A stretch of DNA of 39,434 nt, taken from contig JAFGFO010000056.1 of the NCBI GenBank assembly GCA_016931085.1, forward strand, positions 1 through 39,434, in the 5' to 3' direction. The position numbers and the translations under genes were made by a program. The notes under the pieces were generated by a model. That model saw only the letters and a program-made list of their open reading frames with translations, had not been told where the DNA came from and did no database searches. The DNA comes from Thermoflexales bacterium. GTDB lineage: Bacteria; Chloroflexota; Anaerolineae; Fen-1058. Shown here piece by piece: positions 24,355 through 32,454 of this stretch (position 1 is the first letter of the stretch; the number at the start of each line of letters is the position of its first letter).

Positions 24355-25275
24355 ATGCAAGTCATCCACGACCTATCCGAACCCATCGAAGCGCTTCCCA
24401 CCGTCCTTACCATCGGCATGTTCGACGGCGTGCACCTGGGCCACCAGGCGTTGATCGGGGGCGTGGTTCAATCGGCTCGCGATAGCGGTCGGCGAGCGGC
24501 CGTGCTCACCTTCTTTCCACACCCCCAGGCTGTGTTGAGCCAGAAGCGGCTGGATTATCTCAGCGACAAAGCAGAAAAATTGGCCATGTTCGAGCAACTC
24601 GGCCTGGATTTGAGTGTAGAGATCGAGTTCACACCAGGCACCGCGCAGATGCGGGCAGATGTATTTGCGAAAACGCTCAACCGCCAGTTAGGCCTAAGTG
24701 AATTGTGGGTTGGCCACGACTTTGCCCTGGGCTACAAGCGTGAGGGCAACGTCACTTTTTTGCGGCAAGCCGGCCAAACACTGGGCTTTACGGTGAACGA
24801 GGTCAAGCCAAGCGTGCTGAACGGCGAGCGCATCAGCAGCAGCCGCATCCGCGCCGCATTGCGCAGCGGCGACGTCGGCCTGGCCCAACGTTACCTGGGG
24901 CGGCCCTATCACCTGGGTGGCGTCGTCGTGGAGGGCGCCAGGCGCGGCCACGCACTCGGCATCCCGACCGCCAACCTGGCCGTCTGGGCCGAAAAAGCCG
25001 TGCCGGCCGGCGGTGTCTACGCCGGCCTTGCCCAGCTTGAGGCGGCCCGCCTGGCGGCCGTGGTCAACATCGGCACCCGCCCCACCTTTGACAACGGCGC
25101 GGTCACCATCGAGGCGCACCTGCTCGATTTTGACGGCGATCTCTATGGCCAGCACCTGTCGCTCGACTTTATCGCCCGTCTGCGTGGGGAGCAGCGCTTT
25201 GAAAGCGTGCCGCAGCTCATTGCCCAGGTACAGAGCGACATCCGCCGCGCGCGGGATATACTGGCGTCGCCATAA
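24355..25275 (+). CDS. ribF: Bifunctional riboflavin kinase / FAD synthetase (306 aa)
   Basis: Makes FMN and FAD from riboflavin. N-terminal nucleotidyltransferase (TIGMFDGVHLGHQALIG, FFPHPQAV, VGHDFALGYKREGN, ISSSRIRAALRSGDV) and C-terminal riboflavin kinase domain (RRGHALGIPTANLAV, VNIGTRPTFDNGAVTIEAHLLDF, LRGEQRFESV). The ATG at 24355 (MQVIHDLSEP) gives the normal length of ~306 aa; a GTG at 24301 would add 18 residues encoded by a dispersed repeat. Last gene of the operon, convergent with ppk1. Confidence 0.94.
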   Translation: MQVIHDLSEPIEALPTVLTIGMFDGVHLGHQALIGGVVQSARDSGRRAAVLTFFPHPQAVLSQKRLDYLSDKAEKLAMFEQLGLDLSVEIEFTPGTAQMRADVFAKTLNRQLGLSELWVGHDFALGYKREGNVTFLRQAGQTLGFTVNEVKPSVLNGERISSSRIRAALRSGDVGLAQRYLGRPYHLGGVVVEGARRGHALGIPTANLAVWAEKAVPAGGVYAGLAQLEAARLAAVVNIGTRPTFDNGAVTIEAHLLDFDGDLYGQHLSLDFIARLRGEQRFESVPQLIAQVQSDIRRARDILASP

Positions 25276-25284
25276 AAGCGCTCA

Positions 25285-25322
25285 TAATCCGCTAATCTAC
25301 GCTAATCTACACGAATGATTTA
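25285..25322. repeat. 10-bp periodic repeat (TAATCTACGC type), left arm
   Basis: AATCCGC followed by TAATCTACGC, TAATCTACAC, GAATGATT. A related tandem (GAATTTGCGC, GAATTTCCAC) is present in inverted orientation at 25469-25512. The two arms flank copy B of the CACAGAG repeat, giving a nested arrangement that fills the 230-bp gap between ribF and ppk1. Confidence 0.5.
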
Positions 25323-25337
25323 AAAATTGTATCTACT

Positions 25338-25442
25338 CAGGTCACAGAGATGCACAGAGTAGGCAGAGTTTCACAGAGAAGATTTAGCTTTTTTAAAGCC
25401 TCTGTGCGCCTCTGTGTGTCCTCTGTGAGGCTCTGTGTAACT
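25338..25442. repeat. CACAGAG-family dispersed repeat, copy B
   Basis: About 105 bp in reverse orientation relative to copies A and C; its reverse complement starts AGTTACACAGAGCCTCACAG, as copy C does. Quasi-palindromic with a central TTTTTTAAA region. Located between the convergent genes ribF and ppk1, where it may also terminate transcription from both sides. Confidence 0.8.
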
Positions 25443-25468
25443 AAAAAATGCGCCTGGCTGAGTTACTA

Positions 25469-25512
25469 AAAATTAGTGGAAATTCGCGCAAATTCGCGGA
25501 TAAAATCATTCC
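25469..25512. repeat. 10-bp periodic repeat, right arm (inverted), overlapping the ppk1 stop codon
   Basis: ATTAGTGGAAATTCGCGCAA and continuing; its reverse complement follows the same 10-bp pattern as the arm at 25285-25322. It overlaps the last codons of ppk1 (stop at 25506-25508). Confidence 0.45.
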
Positions 25513-27656
25513 TCGCTATTCCACATCCCCCTGTGCTCAAGCAGCCACAGTTGCGAGTCGATCGCCGCCTCGCCGTCTTCAGGCTGGATGCGCTCGTAAC
25601 AGCCGTCAGGCAAAAGCCGGCGGGCCTGTACGTTGTCCTTCAGGTGGACACCCAGGATGTGGTCACGCAGCACCGCCTTCAAGCGCGCGTCCTCCACCGG
25701 GAACATGGTTTCCACGCGGCGATCCAGGTTACGCGGCATCAGGTCAGCGCTGCCCAGCCAGATTTCTTCCTCACCTCCGTTTCGAAAGTACAGGATGCGC
25801 GCGTGCTCGAGGAAACGCCCCACGATCGACGTGACGGTGATGTTTTCGCTGAGGCCCGCCAGGCCTGGCCGCAGGCAGCAGATGCTCCTGATCTGCAGAT
25901 CGATCTTGACACCAGCCTGCGAGGCCCGGTAGAGCGCCTGGATGCAGGCCTTGTCCGCCAGGTGATTGATCTTGAAGGCCAGGAAGCCATCACCGTGCTG
26001 CTCCTGTCGCTCGACTTCTCGCTCGATGCGAGCCAGGATCTGCTCTCGAATCGTCCCGGGTGCCACCAGCAGCTTTTGGTATTCCTGCTTGCGCGAATAG
26101 CCGGTGAGCGCGTTGAACAGATCCGACACGTCGTCGGCAATCGCCGGGTCGGTGGTGAAATAGCCCAGGTCGGCATAGACGCGGGCGCTGGAAGCGTTGT
26201 AATTTCCGGTGGCCATGTGGACGTAGCGGACGATGTCGTTGCCCTCGCGGCGAACGACCAAGCACATCTTGGCGTGTGTCTTGAGGCCCATCAGGCCATA
26301 CACCACGTGCACGCCGGCCTCCTCCAGGGCATTGGCCCACACGATGTTATTTTCCTCGTCAAAGCGCGCTTTGAGCTCGACCAGCACGGCCACCTGCTTG
26401 CCGTTCTCGCGGGCTTCCATCAAGGCATCGATGATGGGAGAATTGGGGCCGGCGCGATACAGCGTCTGCTTGATCGCCAGCACGTTTGGATCGTGGGCGG
26501 CTGCGCGGACAAAGTCCACCACGGGCGCAAAGCTATCGTAGGGATGATAAAACAGGATGTTGCGGCGGCGAACGGCTGAGAACATGTCATCGGTTGTCAA
26601 CCAAACCGGTGTCGAAGGCATAAACGGCGCGTCCTTCAGCTCGGGCCGCTCGATGCGGAGCAGCCCCATCAAATCGGCCAGCCCCAACGGCCCATTGAGC
26701 GTATAAACCTGGTAGGGTGACAGGCCGAGATTGGTGGTCAAGATGTCGCGCACCCGTTCAGGCATGGCGTTATCCACCTCCAGGCGCACCGCCGAGCCGA
26801 AATAGCGCATCCCCACGCCCTCTTTGACGCTGTCCAACAAGTCGGCTGCCTCGTCCTCTTCGATTTCAAACTCGGCATCGCGCGTGACGCGGAAAGGATA
26901 GGCCGCCACAATTTCCAGCCCCGGGAAGAGCATATCCAGGTTGGCCGCGATCACCTGCTCGATCCAGACAAAATTGGTGAACTTGATCTCGGCCAGGCCC
27001 AAGCCCAGGCTCTCGTAGCCCTCGGCCTTTTCTTCGCTGGGGATGCGCAGCAAGCGCGGGAAGGTGCCCGGCACCTTGAGACGCGCGAAGCGCTCGCCCT
27101 GGATCGCGTCCTTGATGACCACGGCCAGGTTGAGGCTGAGGTTCGAGATGTGCGGGAAGGGATGGCCCGGGTCAAAGGCCAGCGGCGTGAGGGTGGGGAA
27201 AATCTCGTGTTTGAAGTAATGCCGCATGAGCTTGCGCTGCTTGCCCTTGAGCTCGTCAAAGTTGAAAACGTTGATCGCGGCCTGGCTCAGCTTGGGCAGC
27301 AAGTCGTTGCGCCAACACTCTGATTGTTGGGCCAACTGCGGCAGCAATTCTTTGCGGATCGCCGCCAACTGCTCGGCCGGCAGCATCCCATCCAGCGGCG
27401 CTTCCAGCGTGCCCATCTCCAACTGCTGCCGCAGGCCGGAGACGCGGATCATGAAAAACTCGTCCAGGTTGCTGGCAAAGATCGAGAGGAACTTGACCCG
27501 CTCCAGCAAGGGGTGGCGCTCGTCCAGCGCCTCTTCCAACACGCGCCGGTTGAACTGCATCCAGCTCAATTCGCGGTTGATATACAGGCTGGGATCGTCC
27601 AGGTTGCCTACCTGGCCATGCTTTTTTTCAGAGTTGTCACCTTTTTTCTTCGGCAT
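25506..27656 (-). CDS. ppk1: Polyphosphate kinase 1 (716 aa)
   Basis: Reversibly transfers the gamma-phosphate of ATP to polyphosphate. PPK1 domain order is clear: N-terminal YINRELSWMQFNRRVLEEA, middle FLSIFASNLDEFFMIRVSGL, HPYDSFAPVVDFVRAAA, and the catalytic C-terminal half with the phospho-His motif YGLMGLKTHAKMCLVVRR, HMATGNYNASSARVYAD and SADLMPRNLDRRVE (second catalytic region). The ATG at 27656 (MPKKKGDN) is preceded by GGAGAG; the ATG at 27671 is an alternative, but it lies in a CTCTATCT repeat. Length is typical (~690-720). It is a single gene; no exopolyphosphatase is adjacent. Confidence 0.95.
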   Translation of the reverse strand: MPKKKGDNSEKKHGQVGNLDDPSLYINRELSWMQFNRRVLEEALDERHPLLERVKFLSIFASNLDEFFMIRVSGLRQQLEMGTLEAPLDGMLPAEQLAAIRKELLPQLAQQSECWRNDLLPKLSQAAINVFNFDELKGKQRKLMRHYFKHEIFPTLTPLAFDPGHPFPHISNLSLNLAVVIKDAIQGERFARLKVPGTFPRLLRIPSEEKAEGYESLGLGLAEIKFTNFVWIEQVIAANLDMLFPGLEIVAAYPFRVTRDAEFEIEEDEAADLLDSVKEGVGMRYFGSAVRLEVDNAMPERVRDILTTNLGLSPYQVYTLNGPLGLADLMGLLRIERPELKDAPFMPSTPVWLTTDDMFSAVRRRNILFYHPYDSFAPVVDFVRAAAHDPNVLAIKQTLYRAGPNSPIIDALMEARENGKQVAVLVELKARFDEENNIVWANALEEAGVHVVYGLMGLKTHAKMCLVVRREGNDIVRYVHMATGNYNASSARVYADLGYFTTDPAIADDVSDLFNALTGYSRKQEYQKLLVAPGTIREQILARIEREVERQEQHGDGFLAFKINHLADKACIQALYRASQAGVKIDLQIRSICCLRPGLAGLSENITVTSIVGRFLEHARILYFRNGGEEEIWLGSADLMPRNLDRRVETMFPVEDARLKAVLRDHILGVHLKDNVQARRLLPDGCYERIQPEDGEAAIDSQLWLLEHRGMWNSEE

Positions 27657-27671
27657 ATCCGCACTCTCCAT

Positions 27672-27693
27672 CTCTATCTGAATTCTCTATCTC
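27672..27693. repeat. CTCTATCT repeat, copy 1 (upstream of ppk1)
   Basis: A 22-bp segment with core CTATCTGAATTCTCTATC, itself nearly palindromic about GAATTC. An exact reverse-complement copy lies at 37228-37249 between hdrA and hdrB, and related CTCTATCT words lie at 29070-29110 next to carB. Confidence 0.65.
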
Positions 27694-27749
27694 TACCTGC
27701 CATGATACCACAAAATGTCAAGTACAGATAAACAGTGTTGAAGCCGTTT

Positions 27750-27778
27750 TGCCTTTTATCGCCAAATATGCTACAATG
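27750..27778 (+). promoter_or_regulatory. Sigma-70-type promoter upstream of the FNT channel gene
   Basis: -35 TTGCCT (27750-27755), 17-nt spacer, -10 TACAAT (27773-27778). This gives a ~160-nt leader before the ATG at 27946. The leader contains a small UUCG-type hairpin (GGCTAT-TTCG-ATAGCC, 27885-27900) and no small open reading frame that I can support. Confidence 0.55.
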
Positions 27779-27945
27779 TTCCAATTGCGCAAGTTGCCTT
27801 GCGGGTACAATGTCTTTTTTCTGATCAGTGGATAAACAGGAGGTGCGCCGCAGACAATAGCTTAGTTCTCCGTGCTTGGCGATAGGCTATTTCGATAGCC
27901 CGAAATCAACATTCAATCTCACCATTACAAAAAAGGGGTAAAACT

Positions 27946-28797
27946 ATGAGCAACGAGATATCTTTTGATGCTTTTCCACCTGCTGAGATGGCTAACAAGG
28001 CCGAAGCGGTCGGCGTCAAGAAAGCTAACCTGGAGCCACTCACCATGTTTGCCCTGGCCATGCTGGCCGGCGCGTTCATCGGCTGTGGCGCTATCTTTTG
28101 CACCACCGTCCTGGCCGGCACCAGCAGCCTGCCTTACGGCGTGCAGCGTCTGTTGGGTGGCCTTACCTTTACGCTTGGCCTTATTTTGGTCGTCGTCGGC
28201 GGCTCTGAGCTGTTCACCGGCAACAACCTGATCATCATGGCCTTCGCCGATGGCAAGGTGACTCTCACCGGTCTGCTGCGAAACTGGGGCATCGTCTACG
28301 CCGGCAACTTTGTAGGTTCCGTGCTCACCGCCTTGATCATGTTCCTGAGCAAGCAGTACACCTTTGGCGGCGGGGCGGTCGGCATCACGGCGTTGAGCAT
28401 CGGCAATGCCAAGTGCGGCTTGGAGTTCGTCCAGGCTATCGCCCTCGGCATCATGTGTAACGCCCTGGTGTGCATGGCCGTGTGGCTGTGCTTCAGCGCG
28501 CGCAGCACGACCGACAAGATCATGGCCATCATCCCGCCCATCGCGGCCTTTGTCGCGGCCGGATTTGAGCACAGCGTGGCCAACATGTATTTTATCCCGG
28601 TAGCCTTGTTCATCAAGGGCGACGCGGCCTGGCTGGCTGGGCTTGCCGATAAAGCGCCTAATGTCGCCAATCTGACCTGGGTCAACTTTTTCCTCGCCAA
28701 CCTGCTGCCGGTGACGATCGGCAATATCATCGGCGGCGCGGGGATGGTTGGGCTGGTCTATTGGTTCATCTTCCTGCGCACGCAGCCTAAGAAGTAG
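27946..28797 (+). CDS. Formate/nitrite transporter (FNT) family channel, FocA-like (283 aa)
   Basis: Pentameric membrane channel for small monovalent anions, typically formate, nitrite or hydrosulfide. Six TM segments are recognisable. Family signatures: GGSELFTGNN (residues 86-94, Omega-loop Thr91), AIALGIMCNALVCMAVWL and GFEHSVANMYFIP with the central pore His209. Good Shine-Dalgarno (AAAAGGGG). Formate is favoured because the window also carries an Hdr-type redox cluster of the kind linked to formate and hydrogen metabolism, but substrate cannot be assigned from the sequence; nitrite is the main alternative. Stands alone with its own promoter and terminator-like hairpin. Confidence 0.88.
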   Translation: MSNEISFDAFPPAEMANKAEAVGVKKANLEPLTMFALAMLAGAFIGCGAIFCTTVLAGTSSLPYGVQRLLGGLTFTLGLILVVVGGSELFTGNNLIIMAFADGKVTLTGLLRNWGIVYAGNFVGSVLTALIMFLSKQYTFGGGAVGITALSIGNAKCGLEFVQAIALGIMCNALVCMAVWLCFSARSTTDKIMAIIPPIAAFVAAGFEHSVANMYFIPVALFIKGDAAWLAGLADKAPNVANLTWVNFFLANLLPVTIGNIIGGAGMVGLVYWFIFLRTQPKK

Positions 28798-28809
28798 GAA
28801 GTAAGAAGT

Positions 28810-28951
28810 AGGGAGTAAGCTATCTATTACCCACAAGTCCGTTTTCAGTGACTTTTTGCGATCTATTGCCCAATATATGGCGGATCTTGCTTCACAAAAC
28901 CCCTATATGTGGGGGTTCAAAAAGATGTGGGTAATAGATAGAGGGAGTAAG
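28810..28951. mobile_element. MITE-like element (122 bp) with 16-bp terminal inverted repeats and 10-bp target duplication
   Basis: Perfect terminal inverted repeats CTATCTATTACCCACA (28820-28835) and TGTGGGTAATAGATAG (28926-28941) bound a 122-bp non-coding element that contains an internal AACCCC/GGGGTT hairpin. Identical AGGGAGTAAG flanks lie on both sides (28810-28819 and 28942-28951). No transposase is encoded, so it would need a parent element in trans. Caveat: the target is itself a degenerate GTAGGGAGTAAGAA repeat, so part of the flank match could pre-date insertion. Confidence 0.75.
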
Positions 28952-28967
28952 AAGTAGGAAAGCAAGA

Positions 28968-29018
28968 GGGCAAGAGGGCTGCCGGGCCGATCCAGGCGAG
29001 CAAGCGCGCCTCTTGCCC
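28968..29018 (+). terminator. Terminator-like hairpin downstream of the FNT gene
   Basis: GGGCAAGAGG (28968-28977) pairs with CCTCTTGCCC (29009-29018), followed by TTTGCTATTTT on the plus strand. The loop is long (31 nt) and GC-rich. It lies after the MITE-like element, so transcripts from the channel gene would read through that element before ending. Confidence 0.45.
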
Positions 29019-29087
29019 TTTGCTATTTTGAAGGCTAAGGCATGAACGAGAGAGTTTTTCAATCTGAGCTCTCTATCTCTATCTGCC

Positions 29088-29104
29088 GCGAACGCTTCGT
29101 TCGC
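29088..29104 (-). terminator. Hairpin just downstream of carB
   Basis: GCGAACG-CTT-CGTTCGC, a perfect 7-bp stem two bases past the carB stop codon on the minus strand. There is no clear U-run immediately after it, so intrinsic termination is uncertain. Confidence 0.4.
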
Positions 29105-29106
29105 CT

Positions 29107-32100
29107 CTATCTGATGGCAGCGTGATATTCTTGGAGTGAGCGCACCTGGGCGCCGGCGTGCCGGCGCTCGGCGATGCCGTTGGCCGCCGCCAGGGCGGCC
29201 GGCATGGTCGTGATATACGGCACCTTGTACTTGATGGCCGCTTTGCGGATATAAGAATCATCGTACTGGCTGAGCTTGCCGGACGGCGTATTGATCACCA
29301 GGTGAATCTCATCGTTCTTGATACCGTCCACGATGTTGGGGCGTCCCTCGTGCTGTTTCTTGACAAACTCGCTGGCGATGCCGTGGCCGGCTAAAAACTT
29401 TTGGGTGCCCTCGGTCGTCTTGATCTTGAAGCCCAAGCGGTCGAAGGCGCGCGCCACTTCCAGCATCGCCAGTTTTTCCCGATCGCTCACACTGATCAAG
29501 ACCGTTCCTTCCAACGGCAGCATTTGCTGCGCCGCCTCCTCGGCTTTGAAATAGGCCTGGCCAAAGCTGCGATCTATGCCCAGCACTTCGCCGGTGGAAC
29601 GCATTTCCGGCCCCAGCAGCGGGTCCACCTCGGGGAACATGGAGAAAGGCAAGACGGCCTCCTTGACCCCAAAGTGAGGCAGCTTTTTCTCGGCAAGGCC
29701 GAGATTGGCCAGTTTCTCGCCCAACATGAGCTGGGTGGCCACCCGGGCCATAGAAACATTGCAGACCTTGGAAACGAGGGGCACGGTGCGCGACGCGCGC
29801 GGGTTGGCCTCCAGCACGTACACCGTGTCTTCCGCGATGGCGTACTGCATGTTCATCAAGCCCACCACGCCCAACTCGTGGGCAATCCGGCGGGTATAGT
29901 CGCGGATCGTGTCCATGTGATGGGGCGGAATGCTCACCGGCGGTATCACACACGCCGAATCGCCGGAATGAATGCCGGCCTGCTCGATGTGCTCCATCAC
30001 TGCCGGCACAAAGGTATCCTGGCCATCGGCCAGTGCGTCGGCCTCCACCTCCAGCGCATTTTCGAGGAATTTGTCGATCAAGATAGGCCGGTCGGGCGTG
30101 ACCTCGACCGCCGCCGCCACGTACTGCGTGAGCATGTCCTCATCATAAATCACTTCCATACCACGCCCGCCCAGCACGTACGAGGGGCGGACCATGAGCG
30201 GGTAGCCGATGCGCTCGGCCAACGCCAACGCCTCGTCCAGGCTGCTGGCCATGCCCGCTTCGGGCATGGGGATAGCCAACTGTTCCATCCTTTGCCGGAA
30301 ACGGTCGCGGTCTTCGGCCAGGTCAATCGCTTCCGGCGAGGTGCCCAAGATTTTCACTCCCGCCTGGGCCAGCTCGCGGGCGATGGTGAGCGGCGTCTGG
30401 CCGCCAAACTGCACGATCACTCCCTCCGGTTTTTCCTTCTCGTAAATGCTCAGCACATCCTCCACCGTGATCGGCTCAAAGTACAGCTTGTCCGAAGTGT
30501 CGTAATCCGTGGACACGGTTTCGGGGTTACAATTGACCATGATGGACTCGTAGCCCGAATCGGCCAGGGCAAAGGCGGCATGCACACAGCAGTAATCGAA
30601 CTCGATGCCCTGGCCGATCCGGTTAGGCCCGCCCCCCAGGATCATGATCTTGCGCCGTTGGCTGGGCTGCGCCTTGTCCGGCGCGCCATGATACGTCGAG
30701 TAATAGTAGGCCGCGTTTTCCACGCCGCTGACCGGCACGGCCTCCCAGCTCTCGACCACTTCCAGCTCTACCCGGCGCGTCCTGATCTCTTTTTCCGCCA
30801 CGCCCAGGAGGTGCGCCAGGTAACGATCGGCAAAACCATCTCGCTTGGCGCGGATGAGCAAAGAGTCGGGCGGCAGTTGGCCGCGATACGCCAGCAGTTC
30901 CTGCTCCAACTCTACCAGTTCCTTCATCTGTTGGATAAACCAGGACTTGATGTGCGTCCGCCGGTGAAGCTCGGCCGGGTCAGCGCCTTTGCGCAGTGCC
31001 TCGTACATGATAAACTGCCGCTCGCTCGAAGGCTCGCCCAGCAGCGCCATCAATTCCTCCAGCGGTCTTTTGTTGAAATCCTTGGCAAAACCCAGCCCGT
31101 AACGGCCGTTTTCCAACGAGCGGATAGCTTTCTGGAGCGCTTCTTTGTACGTTTTACCGATGCTCATCACCTCGCCCACGGCGCGCATCTGCGTGCCCAG
31201 GCGATCGTGCGCGCCTTTGAACTTTTCGAACGCCCAACGCGCAAACTTGACCACGACGTAATCGCCCGAGGGCGTGTATTTTTCCAGCGTCCCGTCTCGC
31301 CAATAAGGGATTTCGTCCAGCGTCAGGCCGCCGGCCAGCTTGGATGACACCAAGGCGATTGGAAAGCCGGTCGCCTTGGAGGCCAAAGCCGAGGAGCGCG
31401 AGGTGCGCGGGTTGATCTCGATGACGACTATCCGGCCGGTTTGGGGATCATGTGCGAACTGGATATTGGTTCCCCCGATGACCTTGATAGCCTCCACGAT
31501 GTCATAGGAATATTTTTGCAACTGCTGCTGCAACTGGGGATCGATCGTGAGCATAGGCGCGGTACAATACGAGTCGCCGGTGTGAACGCCCATGGCATCC
31601 ACGTTCTCGATGAAGCAGACGGTGATCATCTGGTTTTTCGCGTCGCGCACCACCTCCAGCTCCAGCTCTTCCCAGCCCTGCACCGACTCTTCGATGAGGA
31701 TCTGTCCTTTGAGGCTGGCGGCAATGCCGCGGCTGGCCACGATGCGCAGCTCTTCCACGTTGTAGACCAGGCCGCCGCCCGTGCCGCCCATCGTATAGGC
31801 CGGACGGACCACCACCGGGTAGCCCAGCTTCTCGGCTACCTTTTCCGCGTCCTCGACGCTGTAGACGGCCTCACTGCGCGGCACCTGGATGCCAAGCGCC
31901 TGCATCGTCTGCTTGAAAAGAGTGCGGTCTTCGCCGCGCTCGATGGCATCGATTTCGACCCCAATCACTCGCACGCCGTACTTGTCCAACACCCCCGTGC
32001 GCGCCAGTTCCGAGGCCAGGTTCAAGCCGGTCTGCCCGCCCAGGTTCGGCAGCAAAGCGTCGGGGCGTTCCTTGGCGATGATCTCGGCGACAGCGCCCAG

Positions 32101-32310
32101 GTTGAGCGGCTCGATGTAGGTAGCGTCAGCCATGGCCGGGTCCGTCATAATGGTCGCCGGGTTGGAATTGACGAGCACGATCTGGTAACCCAAGCTCCTG
32201 AGCGCCTTGCAGGCCTGGGTGCCGGAATAGTCAAACTCGCACGCCTGCCCGATAACGATCGGGCCGGAACCGATGATCATCACTCTGCGGATGTCGCTGC
32301 GCCGTGGCAT
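29107..32310 (-). CDS. carB: Carbamoyl-phosphate synthase large subunit (1067 aa)
   Basis: Makes carbamoyl phosphate from bicarbonate, ATP and glutamine-derived ammonia for pyrimidine and arginine synthesis. The usual duplicated ATP-grasp halves are present: first half GSGPIVIGQACEFDYSGTQA, SVQGWEELELEVVRD, EINPRTSRSSALASKATGFP; second half GGGPNRIGQGIEFDYCCVHA, RPSYVLGGRGMEVIYDE, EANPRASRTVPLVSKV; then the MGS-like allosteric domain (TEGTQKFLAGHGI, VINTPSG). Length is normal. ATG preceded by AAGGAG. The small subunit gene carA is not in this window; the start is next to a divergent ABC operon. Confidence 0.97.
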   Translation of the reverse strand: MPRRSDIRRVMIIGSGPIVIGQACEFDYSGTQACKALRSLGYQIVLVNSNPATIMTDPAMADATYIEPLNLGAVAEIIAKERPDALLPNLGGQTGLNLASELARTGVLDKYGVRVIGVEIDAIERGEDRTLFKQTMQALGIQVPRSEAVYSVEDAEKVAEKLGYPVVVRPAYTMGGTGGGLVYNVEELRIVASRGIAASLKGQILIEESVQGWEELELEVVRDAKNQMITVCFIENVDAMGVHTGDSYCTAPMLTIDPQLQQQLQKYSYDIVEAIKVIGGTNIQFAHDPQTGRIVVIEINPRTSRSSALASKATGFPIALVSSKLAGGLTLDEIPYWRDGTLEKYTPSGDYVVVKFARWAFEKFKGAHDRLGTQMRAVGEVMSIGKTYKEALQKAIRSLENGRYGLGFAKDFNKRPLEELMALLGEPSSERQFIMYEALRKGADPAELHRRTHIKSWFIQQMKELVELEQELLAYRGQLPPDSLLIRAKRDGFADRYLAHLLGVAEKEIRTRRVELEVVESWEAVPVSGVENAAYYYSTYHGAPDKAQPSQRRKIMILGGGPNRIGQGIEFDYCCVHAAFALADSGYESIMVNCNPETVSTDYDTSDKLYFEPITVEDVLSIYEKEKPEGVIVQFGGQTPLTIARELAQAGVKILGTSPEAIDLAEDRDRFRQRMEQLAIPMPEAGMASSLDEALALAERIGYPLMVRPSYVLGGRGMEVIYDEDMLTQYVAAAVEVTPDRPILIDKFLENALEVEADALADGQDTFVPAVMEHIEQAGIHSGDSACVIPPVSIPPHHMDTIRDYTRRIAHELGVVGLMNMQYAIAEDTVYVLEANPRASRTVPLVSKVCNVSMARVATQLMLGEKLANLGLAEKKLPHFGVKEAVLPFSMFPEVDPLLGPEMRSTGEVLGIDRSFGQAYFKAEEAAQQMLPLEGTVLISVSDREKLAMLEVARAFDRLGFKIKTTEGTQKFLAGHGIASEFVKKQHEGRPNIVDGIKNDEIHLVINTPSGKLSQYDDSYIRKAAIKYKVPYITTMPAALAAANGIAERRHAGAQVRSLQEYHAAIR

Positions 32311-32348
32311 AATTCGCTCCTTAGCATAATCGGATTTTTGCGTTCTGG

Positions 32349-32377
32349 ATTATACACCGACGCTTCCATTCATGCAA
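32349..32377 (-). promoter_or_regulatory. Sigma-70-type promoter of carB
   Basis: On the minus strand: -35 TTGCAT (32377-32372), 17-nt spacer, -10 TATAAT (32354-32349), about 38 nt before the carB ATG. No PyrR-type attenuator is evident in such a short leader. Confidence 0.68.
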
Positions 32378-32404
32378 TTGGCCAAACCCGCGGCGCGCAA
32401 AGTG

Positions 32405-32413
32405 TGTTATAAT
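32405..32413 (+). promoter_or_regulatory. Extended -10 promoter of the ABC exporter operon
   Basis: TGT-TATAAT (32405-32413) is an extended -10 element; there is no good -35 at the normal spacing (TTGGCC is 24 nt away). It lies ~40 nt before the ATG at 32455 and is divergent from the carB promoter. Confidence 0.5.
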
Positions 32414-32454
32414 CGCAACCAGAATAGAGGACTGGTCGATTGAGAGGTATAGTT

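Noticed and set aside
29401..31347. A 648-codon open frame opposite carB
   Set aside because: Lies entirely within the unmistakable carB gene, with composition typical of an antisense shadow and no start signals.
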